A stretch of 5,258 nucleotides of DNA from assembly GCA_021817625.1 (NCBI GenBank), contig JAKASY010000193.1, positions 1 through 5,258 of the forward strand. Direction: 5' to 3'. Shown here piece after piece: positions 1 to 5,258 of this stretch. The notes beneath the pieces are model-generated. The model did not search any database. It saw only the letters and a program-made list of their open reading frames with translations, and had not been told where the DNA came from. Each line of letters starts with the position of its first letter. The first letter of the stretch is position 1. Source of the DNA: Bacillota bacterium (GTDB lineage Bacteria; Bacillota_E; JAJZYS01; JAILZS01). Both the position numbers and the translations under genes were made by a program.

Positions 1-405
1 CTGGGCCATGGCCGCCTGGGCAGCGTGCTGGCGGCCATGCTGCGGGGCATCGGCGCGTTCACGACGGTGGTGGCGCGCTCGCAGGCGGAGCGTGCGCGGG
101 CGGCAGCCGCCGGCCACCGCGCGGTCTCCTTCGCGCAGCTGCCGGCCGTGGTGCGCGAGGCGGACCTCCTCTTCAACACGGTGCCGGCGCCCGTGCTGCC
201 GGCGGCGATCCTGGAGCAGGCGCCGCGCGACCTGGTGCTCATCGACGTGGCCTCCGCGCCCGGTGGCACGGACTTCGCCGCGGCCAAGCGGCTCGGCGTC
301 TTCGCCCGCCTGGCGCCCGGCCTGCCCGGCATCGTGGCGCCGCGCACCGCCGGGCGCATCGAGGCCGACATGGTGCTCATGGTGCTGGCCGAGGAGCTGC
401 ACTAG
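1..405 (+). CDS. dpaA: Dipicolinate synthase subunit A (C-terminal part)
   Basis: The reading frame is open from base 1, and the start lies outside the window; 134 residues remain of a protein usually near 300. DpaA (SpoVFA) works with DpaB to make dipicolinic acid from a lysine-pathway intermediate in the mother cell during late sporulation. The visible part begins inside the nucleotide-binding fold (LGHGRLGS, a GxGxxG motif at residues 2-7 of the fragment). It continues through a stretch typical of DpaA, FNTVPAPVLP, then DVASAPGGTDF and LAPGLPGIVAPRTAGRI, the most recognisable family signature, and ends in EELH at a TAG stop. These blocks are seen directly; the family assignment rests on remembered DpaA sequences. 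The gene is followed after 100 nt by dpaB in the same direction, the usual spoVF operon order. Nothing in the visible part looks damaged. Confidence 0.93.
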   Translation: MGHGRLGSVLAAMLRGIGAFTTVVARSQAERARAAAAGHRAVSFAQLPAVVREADLLFNTVPAPVLPAAILEQAPRDLVLIDVASAPGGTDFAAAKRLGVFARLAPGLPGIVAPRTAGRIEADMVLMVLAEELH

Positions 406-489
406 CGCGCACCCCGCATCGGGCTGGACATATACAGGGGTGTCGGCTGGGTGCGCACCGCGCACCGCCGGCCGGTCGAACGACTGCCA

Positions 490-501
490 GAGGGGAAGGG
501 A
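490..501 (+). promoter_or_regulatory. Ribosome binding site of dpaB
   Basis: A purine run (GAGGGGAAGGGA) lies 4-10 nt before the ATG at 506. It supports this start rather than any upstream in-frame codon and shows that dpaB is set up to be translated on its own, separately from dpaA 100 nt upstream. Confidence 0.7.
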
Positions 502-505
502 TAGC

Positions 506-865
506 ATGGGCACGAGTCTTTCGGGCAGGCGGATCGGCTTTGCCTCGGCTGCCTCGCACTGCACGCTCGAGAAGGCGATCGCGGCGATCGACGGCCTCAC
601 GTCGGAGGGGGCCGAGGTGTTTCCGATCATGAACCCGATGATCGCCCAGATGGTCACGCGCTTCGGCACCGGCGAGGGCTGGCTGCGCGCCATGGAGGAG
701 GCGACCGGGCACACGCCGTGGACGCAAATCCCCGAGGTGGAGCCGATCGGCCCGAAGCAGCTCCTGGACGCGCTCGTGGTGGCGCCCTGCACCGGCTCCA
801 CGATGTCCAAGCTGGCCAACGCGCAGACCGAGGTGACCGTGTCGCCAGGACGGCATGCCCGCTGA
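506..865 (+). CDS. dpaB: Dipicolinate synthase subunit B, 5' part, interrupted
   Basis: DpaB (SpoVFB) is a flavoprotein-like subunit that joins DpaA to form dipicolinate synthase. The ATG at 506 follows a purine-rich ribosome binding site (490-500). Residues 1-108 look like normal DpaB: RRIGFASAASHCT near 8-20, EGAEVFPIM near 32-40, TRFGTGEGWL, then VEPIGPKQLLDALVVAPCTG and STMSKLANAQT ending at residue 108. Family members continue here with a TD-P-V-MA-K--LRN--PVVL-STND-type segment for about 85-90 more residues. Instead this frame reads ten unrelated residues (VTVSPGRHAR) and stops with TGA at 863-865. The protein is 119 aa against a usual length near 195-200. No other forward frame just downstream restores the family sequence, so a simple frameshift does not explain it. 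With a serine recombinase gene next door, insertion of an element is the best explanation. As it stands the product should be inactive; excision could rebuild the gene. Confidence 0.9.
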   Translation: MGTSLSGRRIGFASAASHCTLEKAIAAIDGLTSEGAEVFPIMNPMIAQMVTRFGTGEGWLRAMEEATGHTPWTQIPEVEPIGPKQLLDALVVAPCTGSTMSKLANAQTEVTVSPGRHAR

Positions 866-879
866 AACCGTTGCTACCC

Positions 880-908
880 CCCAGCGTCCGCTGGCGGCGG
901 GCGCTGGG
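880..908. repeat. Inverted repeat between dpaB remnant and recombinase
   Basis: CCCAGCG at 880-886 and CGCTGGG at 902-908 are perfect inverted copies separated by 15 nt. A second, tighter palindrome (CCAGCG-TC-CGCTGG, 881-894) is nested in it, so the left arm could pair with either partner. A further CGCTGG lies at 972-977. There is no T-run, so it is not a standard intrinsic terminator, though it lies in the gap between convergent transcripts. It could also be part of the recombinase binding region at the element end. Short GC palindromes are common in DNA this rich in G and C, so the functional reading is weak. Confidence 0.35.
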
Positions 909-991
909 CGGGAACGGCGTCAGCGCGCCCCTCCCGCCAGCCGCGCGCAGGCAGGCGCGGGCGCTTGCGAGCGCTGGTCGCGGCGGCGGCC

Positions 992-2353
992 CTAGCTCGC
1001 GCCCGTGCGCCCGCGGCGCACGCGGACGCGCCGTGGCGGCCGCGGCGGCAGGCAGAGACTGGCCCGCACGCGGTCGTCAGCCTCGATCCGCACCTGCGCG
1101 CCCAGCAGCCGAAGCAGCGCGCGCCGCACCTCGTCGCGCGCCCGGCGCGAGGGCGGCGGCGCTGCGCACGCCCTCACCGCCTGCGCGCCCCGCCGCGCGA
1201 GGTCGGATGCCCGCGCCACCTGTGCCAGCTCGCGCTCGGCCTCCTCTGGGCGCAGGAGGCCGCGCCGCACAAGCCGCACGAGCCGCCGCCGCTCCGACTC
1301 GAGGTCGAGGGCCCGCGGCGCCGTGGCCGAGGCCGGCGGCGGCGCGGGCGGCGCCGCGCCGGCCAGGAGGCGCTGGACGCGGCGCCACACGGCCCCCTCG
1401 AGGCGGGCGGCCCGCACGGCAGGGGCACGACAGCGCCGGCGGCGTCGGCCGGCGCACACGTAGCGGCGTCGGCCGTCACGCCCCGGTGCGCGCGCAACAT
1501 ACGGCGCCCCGCACAGCCCGCAGATGACGAGACCGCGCAGGAGATAGGCTCTGCGCGCCCGACCCGGGCGCAGGCCGCGGTGCGCGTCGAGGACCCGCTG
1601 GACGTCGCGCCAGCGTGCCTCGTCGACGACCGCGGGCACCGCCACCTGCCCGCCCAGCTGGCGCAGGCGTCCGGCGTAGAGCGGGTTTCGCAGGACGCGG
1701 CGCACGCTCTCGGGGTGCCAGGGCCCGCCGTGACGAGCGCCCAGGCCCAGGGTGTTGAGGTGGCGCGCGATGCGCAGCGAGCCCCACTCGCGCTCTGCGC
1801 ACAGGGCGTAGATCTCCCGCACCACGAGCGCCTCGCTGGGCACGGTCCTCAGGCGGCGGTGGGCGCGGTCGTAAGCGTAGCCGTACGCCTGGTGCGGCAC
1901 GGCGGCGATGCGCCCGGCCCGTGCGGCGCTCTGGCGGCCGAGGTGGGTGCGCTGGCGGATCTTCTCGCGCTCGAACTCCGCCACCGCGCCGCGCAGGGCG
2001 TAAAACAGGCGGCCGTCCGCGCTGTCCTGCCAGTCGAACTGGACGAAGGCCAGGGTGGCCCGGCGGGCGATCTCGTCCGTGACCAGGAGCTGGTCCACGA
2101 GCCGGCGCGCCAGGCGGTCGGGGTCGGTGACGACCACGAGGTTGTAGGCGCCGAGGGCGAGCGCGGCACGCAGCGCGGAAAGGGCCGGCCGGTTCAGGGA
2201 GGAGCCCGACTCGCCGGCATCCTCGAAGCGCTCGACCTCCACGGCGCCGAGGCCGCGCGCGTGCGCCTCGCCGCGTCGCCACTGGTCCTCCAGGGAGGTG
2301 CCATGCTGGGCCTGCTCGTCCGTGCTGACGCGGGTGTAGACCGCCGCGCGCAC
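992..2353 (-). CDS. Large serine recombinase (site-specific integrase/excisionase)
   Basis: A complete 453-aa protein with the full domain order of large serine recombinases. The N-terminal resolvase domain begins VYTRVSTDEQ, with the catalytic serine at residue 10. It has DAGESGSSLNRP (45-56), the DRLARR motif with active-site arginines (79-84), and helix E plus linker EFEREKIRQRTHLGR (126-140). A recombinase domain follows (about 155-255: YGYAYD, then VRRVLRNPLYAG). A zinc ribbon uses C278, C281, C300 and C308, followed by an Arg/Glu/Leu-rich helix (about 350-385) likely to be the coiled coil. Such enzymes cut attachment sites with a 2-bp stagger and integrate or excise phages, ICEs and sporulation elements such as skin (SpoIVCA). 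The start is GTG, 5 nt after the stop of a small gene, suggesting translational coupling; only a weak GGAG lies upstream, 11 nt away. All catalytic and zinc residues are present, so it looks active. Its 3' end faces the broken dpaB. Confidence 0.95.
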   Translation of the reverse strand: MRAAVYTRVSTDEQAQHGTSLEDQWRRGEAHARGLGAVEVERFEDAGESGSSLNRPALSALRAALALGAYNLVVVTDPDRLARRLVDQLLVTDEIARRATLAFVQFDWQDSADGRLFYALRGAVAEFEREKIRQRTHLGRQSAARAGRIAAVPHQAYGYAYDRAHRRLRTVPSEALVVREIYALCAEREWGSLRIARHLNTLGLGARHGGPWHPESVRRVLRNPLYAGRLRQLGGQVAVPAVVDEARWRDVQRVLDAHRGLRPGRARRAYLLRGLVICGLCGAPYVARAPGRDGRRRYVCAGRRRRRCRAPAVRAARLEGAVWRRVQRLLAGAAPPAPPPASATAPRALDLESERRRLVRLVRRGLLRPEEAERELAQVARASDLARRGAQAVRACAAPPPSRRARDEVRRALLRLLGAQVRIEADDRVRASLCLPPRPPRRVRVRRGRTGAS

Positions 2354-2358
2354 GAGGG

Positions 2359-2520
2359 CTACGGCTCCCGCCGCGGCCTACGTCTCGGGGCCCGGGCCAG
2401 GAGCCACGGGTGGCGACCCAGGAGCGCCCGCAGCCGTGGCAGCGCCTCGTGCCACGACTCCCCCTCCGGCCGGCGCTCGACCTCGACCCGTACGCGCAGG
2501 CGCAGGCGACGTGGTCCCAT
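2359..2520 (-). CDS. Small basic hypothetical protein upstream of the recombinase
   Basis: A 53-residue frame starts at an ATG (2518-2520) and stops 5 nt before the recombinase start. It has a near-consensus ribosome binding site, GGGGGTGA (2527-2534), 6 nt before the ATG, and an in-frame stop (2527-2529) immediately upstream fixes the start. The protein is strongly basic (16 Arg of 53). Its N-terminal half alternates Arg with Leu/Val (RLRLRVRVEVE, residues 5-15), as in a beta strand. A likely helix follows (SWHEALPRLRALL, 22-34), then an Arg/Pro tail. I do not recognise the family. Its position suggests an accessory to the recombinase, for example a directionality factor or DNA-binding helper, but that is inference from context only. 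Chance frames of this length occur in GC-rich DNA; the ribosome binding site and tight coupling are what argue for a gene. Confidence 0.55.
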   Translation of the reverse strand: MGPRRLRLRVRVEVERRPEGESWHEALPRLRALLGRHPWLLARAPRRRPRREP

Positions 2521-2526
2521 GCGGCC

Positions 2527-2534
2527 TCACCCCC
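2527..2534 (-). promoter_or_regulatory. Strong ribosome binding site of the small gene
   Basis: Read on the minus strand the bases are GGGGGTGA, one mismatch from GGAGGTGA, with a 6-nt spacer to the ATG at 2520. It is stronger than the site before the recombinase, which suggests that the recombinase may depend on translation of the small gene. Confidence 0.6.
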
Positions 2535-2576
2535 CGCGAGCCTATGCCCGCGCGGCCGATGGACCGACCTTCGGCG

Positions 2577-3407
2577 CTACGTCTGGGGCCGAATCGAGCG
2601 TGCGGTGGCGCTCAGCCAGGCCCGAAGCACGGCCTCGAGCGCCTGCGGCCGCTCCAGGCTCGGCAGGTGGGCAGCGCCGGCGATCGTCTCGAGGTGCGCG
2701 CCCGCAACCTCACGCGCCACGAGCTCGCATGCCTGGCGGATGGCGGGCACGTCCTCATCGCCGACGACGACCAGCGTGGGCACGCGGATCTCGTGCAGGC
2801 GTCCGATCGCGGTCCAGTCGGAGTCGGCGAAGGCGGCGCCGTTGTCGGGCCGGTCGGCGCGGGCGAGGAGCTCTCGCGCTCGGGCGAGGTAGGCCGCGTC
2901 CACCTGCTCCGGGTTGCGGCGCGGGCCGATGAGCCACGCCTTCTCCATGAGTGCGAGCGCCGCGGCCGGGTCATCGCGCGCAAACGCCGCCTCGGCGCCC
3001 TCGAGCATGGCGTCGACCGCGGGCGGGTTCTCCCCCTCGAAGCCAGGGACGCCGGTGCCGATGGCGACGAGGCGCTCGACCCGCTCATGATGCTCGATCG
3101 TGACCTGCAGGCCGACCGCTCCGGCGAACGAGCAGCCGACCAGGGTGGCCCGCTCGAGGCCGAGCGTGTCCATGATGCGCAAGACGTCGTCCGCGTAGCT
3201 GAACGGTCCCGGCACGTGGGCCGTGTCGCCGTAGCCGCGCCAGTCCCAGCGGGCGACCCGGAACTCGTACGGCAGCCAGACCCACAGGGGGTCCCACATG
3301 TGGCGCTCGGACACGCCGGCGTGCATGAGCAGAATCGCCGGCCCCTCGCCGGCCTCCTCGACCGTGACCGTGGCACCGCCGTCCAGGGCGACCCGGTGCT
3401 CCCGCAT
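2577..3407 (-). CDS. Alpha/beta hydrolase
   Basis: A complete alpha/beta-hydrolase fold protein of 276 aa, cytoplasmic (no signal peptide seen). From the chosen start, the oxyanion-hole region is LLMHAG (26-31). The strand/turn RWDWRGYGDT (53-62) is typical of the epoxide-hydrolase/enol-lactonase/haloperoxidase group. The nucleophile elbow is GCSFAG with Ser93, the acid is probably Asp220 in GDEDVP, and the base is His247 in AGAAHLPSLERP. The region 120-200 between nucleophile and acid is a helical cap. The substrate cannot be told; 3-oxoadipate enol-lactonase-like or carboxylesterase are possible. The ATG at 3407 has GGGAGG 8 nt upstream. An in-frame ATG at 3428 would add seven residues but has a poor site. 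It lies 73 nt after the metC-like gene and 56 nt before the small gene, all in one direction, so it may share their transcript. Confidence 0.9.
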   Translation of the reverse strand: MREHRVALDGGATVTVEEAGEGPAILLMHAGVSERHMWDPLWVWLPYEFRVARWDWRGYGDTAHVPGPFSYADDVLRIMDTLGLERATLVGCSFAGAVGLQVTIEHHERVERLVAIGTGVPGFEGENPPAVDAMLEGAEAAFARDDPAAALALMEKAWLIGPRRNPEQVDAAYLARARELLARADRPDNGAAFADSDWTAIGRLHEIRVPTLVVVGDEDVPAIRQACELVAREVAGAHLETIAGAAHLPSLERPQALEAVLRAWLSATARSIRPQT

Positions 3408-3415
3408 GCCGGTGG

Positions 3416-3421
3416 CCTCCC
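3416..3421 (-). promoter_or_regulatory. Ribosome binding site deciding the hydrolase start
   Basis: GGGAGG on the minus strand lies 8 nt before the ATG at 3407. The alternative ATG at 3428 has only a weak GAG-type match upstream, so the shorter protein is preferred. Confidence 0.55.
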
Positions 3422-3480
3422 GCGACATCTTGATCTCGGAGCGTTCGCCGCGGCCGGCGCGTCCCGCGGTGCGCTTGCGC

Positions 3481-4614
3481 CTAGCGCCGGGACCGCGGCG
3501 TCGCGGGCACCGCGCTGCCGAGGGCGCGCACCAGGTCCTGCCAGAGCGCCTCGGGCTCCTCGAGGCCCACGGACAGGCGCAGGAGGCCGGCGTCGATGCC
3601 GCGGGCCGCGCGCACCTCGGGCGGCACGGGGGCGTGGCAGTGGCGCTCCATCACGCCGAGGATCGTGCGGGTCGAGCCCGAGCCGGGTCCGACGGCGATC
3701 TCCTCAAGCTGGGCGAGGACGGCGTCGCGCCGCTCCGGCTGGGCCAGGCGGAACGTGACGATGGCGCCGAAGCCGCCGTGCTGGCGCGCGATGCGCTCGT
3801 GGTCCGGGTGGCTCGGGAGGCCGGGGTAGACGGTCTCGGCCACGGCGGGGTGGCCCTCGAGGCGCGGCGCGAGCCACGCCGCCGTGGCCTGGCTGCGCGC
3901 GAAGCGCAGCGTGAAGGTGCTCAGGCCGCGCAGGGTGAGCCACGCCGGCTCGACCGATAGCGCGGTGCCCGTGGCGTTCTGAAGGAAGGCGAGCCGGCGC
4001 TCGAGGTCGGGGTCGCGCACCGCCACTGCGCCGGCCATAACGTCGCCGTGACCCGCGAGGTACTTCGACGCGCTATGCAGCACGAGGTCCGCGCCGCGCT
4101 CGAGCGGCCGCTCGAGCGCGGGGGTGACCAGCGTGTTGTCCACCCAGACCTGGAGGCCGCGCGCGTGCGCCCAGCGGCTCACGGCGGCGACGTCCGTGAA
4201 GCGCAGGAACGGGTTGGAGAGGTTCTCCACGAACACGGCGCGCGTGCGCTCCGTCGCGGCCGCCTCGACGGCCGCGAGGTCGTGGGTCGGCACATAGCGC
4301 GCGTCGACGCCGAGGCGCGCGAAGAGGCCGTCCAGGATGCGCGTCGTGCCGCCCTGGCAGTCCTCGGTGACGATGACCTCCTCGCCAGGCGAGAGGAGCA
4401 GGAGCACGCAGGTGATCGCCGCCATGCCCGACGCGAAGGCGAACGCCTGGGAGGCGCCCTCCATGCGCGCGATCTCCGCCTCCAGCGCCGCGCGGGTGGG
4501 GTTGCCGCTGCGCGCGTAGTCGTAGGGCCCGCCCGCCCGCTCGTCGTAGGTCACGGCCGGGAAGATGGGCGTGCCTACGTGGCCGTACGGTCCCAGGTCG
4601 CGGCGGCCGCTCAC
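3481..4614 (-). CDS. Cys/Met metabolism PLP enzyme, MetC-like (divergent)
   Basis: A complete 377-aa fold-type I PLP enzyme of the cystathionine gamma-synthase/beta-lyase family. Visible motifs are YDYARSGNPTR (31-41; Tyr/Arg that contact the cofactor phosphate of the partner subunit), FASGMAA (60-66), WVDNTLVTP with Asp159, and HSASKYLAGHGD with the PLP lysine at 184. LRLSVGLEEPEAL (345-357) is near the C-terminus. By position, as the second of a metI-metC-like overlapping pair, it is most likely a cystathionine beta-lyase or a related C-S lyase. Two usual family features are altered. The cofactor-stacking tyrosine of the D-YGGT motif reads CQGGT (Gln87), and the SLGG-ES loop reads AVGPGSGSTRT (307-317). 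These changes make the exact reaction uncertain. The GTG start overlaps the previous stop in a GTGA, with GGAG 8 nt upstream, so the pair is translationally coupled. Confidence 0.87.
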   Translation of the reverse strand: MSGRRDLGPYGHVGTPIFPAVTYDERAGGPYDYARSGNPTRAALEAEIARMEGASQAFAFASGMAAITCVLLLLSPGEEVIVTEDCQGGTTRILDGLFARLGVDARYVPTHDLAAVEAAATERTRAVFVENLSNPFLRFTDVAAVSRWAHARGLQVWVDNTLVTPALERPLERGADLVLHSASKYLAGHGDVMAGAVAVRDPDLERRLAFLQNATGTALSVEPAWLTLRGLSTFTLRFARSQATAAWLAPRLEGHPAVAETVYPGLPSHPDHERIARQHGGFGAIVTFRLAQPERRDAVLAQLEEIAVGPGSGSTRTILGVMERHCHAPVPPEVRAARGIDAGLLRLSVGLEEPEALWQDLVRALGSAVPATPRSRR

Positions 4615-5258
4615 GAGGCGCGCTCCAGCGCCTGGTCCAGGTCGGCGAGGATGTCCTCGACCGCCTCGAGCCCGACCGACAGCCGTAGGACGCCCGTGTC
4701 GAGGCCCAGGCGCGCGCGCAGCTCGGGCGCGACGTCGCGGTGCGTCTGGTTGGCGGGGTGGGTGATCAGGCTCTCCGGGCCGCCTAGGCTCTCGGCATAG
4801 ATGATCAGGTCCAGGGAGGCGATCATCTCGCGCACCGCCTCGGGTCGCGCCAGGCGGAAGGCGATGGTGCCGCCCGCGCCTGTCGCCTGGCGCTGGTTGA
4901 GGGCGTAGCCGGGGTCCTCGGGCAGCCCGGGGTAGTGCACCGCCGCCACGGCCGGGTGGCCCTGCAGGTGGCGCGCCACCGCTGCGGCGCTCTGCTCATG
5001 CCGGTCGAGGCGCAGCGTCAGGGTCTTCATGCCGCGCACCGTGAGCCACGCATCCATCGGCCCGAGCGCCGTGCCGAGGGCGTTCTGGTAGAGCGCGAGG
5101 CGCTCGCCCACGGCCGGGTCGCGCGCCACCGCGAGGCCGGCCACGAGGTCGTTGTGGCCGGCGATGTACTTGGTCGCCGAGTACACCGTGATGTCGGCGC
5201 CGAGGGCGAGCGGCCGCTGGCGAAGCGGTGTGAGAAAAGTGTTGTCGCGGTAGACGAC
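4611..5258 (-). CDS. Cystathionine gamma-synthase-like PLP enzyme, MetI-like (C-terminal part)
   Basis: The frame is open to the right edge; 215 residues are visible of a protein usually 370-390 long, and the N-terminus is outside. The fragment starts at the conserved cofactor Asp (RDNTFLTP), then the PLP lysine in YSATKYIAGHNDLVAG. It continues with NALGTALGPMDAWLTVRGMKTL, the intact loop YAESLGGPESLITHPANQTH, and LRLSVGLEAVEDI. The ESLGG-ES-ThP--QTH pattern is very close to Bacillus MetI, which joins an activated homoserine to cysteine to give cystathionine on the way to methionine. The gene symbol is left empty because the reaction (synthase or gamma-lyase) cannot be fixed from half the protein. 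It overlaps the next gene by 4 nt, the same order as Bacillus metI-metC. Bacillus metIC is controlled by a SAM riboswitch; any such leader here would be upstream, outside the window. Confidence 0.88.
   Translation of the reverse strand, partial: VVYRDNTFLTPLRQRPLALGADITVYSATKYIAGHNDLVAGLAVARDPAVGERLALYQNALGTALGPMDAWLTVRGMKTLTLRLDRHEQSAAAVARHLQGHPAVAAVHYPGLPEDPGYALNQRQATGAGGTIAFRLARPEAVREMIASLDLIIYAESLGGPESLITHPANQTHRDVAPELRARLGLDTGVLRLSVGLEAVEDILADLDQALERAS
4623..4626 (-). promoter_or_regulatory. Ribosome binding site inside the end of the MetI-like gene
   Basis: GGAG on the minus strand lies 8 nt before the GTG start of the MetC-like gene at 4614, within the coding end of the gene upstream. 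Together with the GTGA overlap it shows a coupled start and supports choosing this GTG. Confidence 0.5.

Larger units (their letters stand above)
830..2520. mobile_element. Left end of a serine-recombinase element inserted in dpaB (right end not seen)
   Basis: The left boundary is placed where DpaB similarity stops, at or just after base 829. From there the visible element holds about 160 bp of non-coding DNA, the recombinase gene on the opposite strand, and a small gene upstream of it. Integrases of this class normally sit at one end of their element next to an attachment site, and this arrangement matches. The end given here is only the last part clearly tied to the recombinase. The 3' half of dpaB is not found anywhere on the + strand of this window, so the element either continues past the right edge, carrying the hydrolase and met genes, or the far half has been lost. 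Which of the two holds cannot be decided here. Confidence 0.6.

Noticed and set aside
8..865. A longer start for dpaB reading back through dpaA
   Set aside because: The region before 506 is in a different frame from dpaA and encodes Arg/Ser/Pro-rich nonsense. The ATG at 506 has a ribosome binding site and matches the family N-terminus.
830..991. A simple frameshift as the cause of the dpaB truncation
   Set aside because: None of the three forward frames after 829 resembles the rest of DpaB, and the adjacent intact recombinase gives a better cause.
2354..2576. The missing 3' half of dpaB, which would make a very small element
   Set aside because: Forward frames here show nothing like the DpaB C-terminal half, and the space is too short for the missing 85-90 codons together with an attachment site and the small gene.
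965..2932. A very long forward-strand open frame of 655 codons, and other long frames opposite the recombinase
   Set aside because: It is opposite the well-supported recombinase and part of the hydrolase, has no recognisable motifs and is low-complexity Arg/Ala/Pro/Gly, as expected for shadow frames in GC-rich DNA.
3408..3428. Seven-residue N-terminal extension of the hydrolase from the ATG at 3428
   Set aside because: Its upstream ribosome binding match is weak, whereas the ATG at 3407 has GGGAGG at 8 nt and begins just before the first fold strand. It is possible but less likely.
3429..3480. GC-rich inverted repeats between the metC-like gene and the hydrolase as a terminator
   Set aside because: There is no T-run, and short CCGCGG-type palindromes are expected at this GC content.
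5187..5258. A SAM riboswitch or promoter for the met genes
   Set aside because: The sequence at the right edge is still coding for the MetI-like protein, so any leader lies outside the window.

Overview
The window is very GC-rich DNA, apparently from a high-GC spore-forming Firmicute. Thermaerobacter-, Symbiobacterium- or Limnochordia-like lineages would fit, but this is inferred from composition plus gene content and is not proven. The organism clue is a dipicolinate synthase locus, a hallmark of endospore formers. A tandem pair of cystathionine synthase/lyase-type genes, overlapping by 4 nt like Bacillus metI-metC, agrees with this.

Layout. Positions 1-405 (+) hold the C-terminal 134 residues of DpaA (SpoVFA). 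After a 100-nt gap, dpaB (spoVFB) starts at 506 with a good ribosome binding site. It reads as normal DpaB for about 108 residues, then abruptly loses family similarity near 829-832 and stops at 865. The next gene, on the opposite strand (992-2353), is a full-length large serine recombinase of the SpoIVCA/phage-integrase type. A 53-codon gene with a strong ribosome binding site (2359-2520) sits 5 nt upstream of it. Further upstream on the same minus strand are an alpha/beta hydrolase (2577-3407), a divergent MetC-like PLP enzyme (3481-4614) and a MetI-like cystathionine gamma-synthase that runs off the right edge (4611-5258).

Interpretation. The best reading is that a serine-recombinase element has inserted into dpaB, with its recombinase end lying against the 5' half of the gene. 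This matches in principle the sporulation-gene intervening elements that are excised in the mother cell: skin in sigK, SPbeta in spsM, and the spoVFB-interrupting vfbin of Bacillus weihenstephanensis. Here the host gene makes the spore's dipicolinic acid and the surroundings are a high-GC lineage. The window does not contain the 3' half of dpaB, so the right boundary is not visible. It is undecided whether the hydrolase and met genes are cargo of a larger element or host flank beside a decayed or rearranged insertion.

The five minus-strand genes (metI-like, metC-like, hydrolase, small ORF, recombinase) are closely spaced and could be one transcript converging on dpaAB. Their only obvious joint function is methionine/transsulfuration metabolism for the first two.
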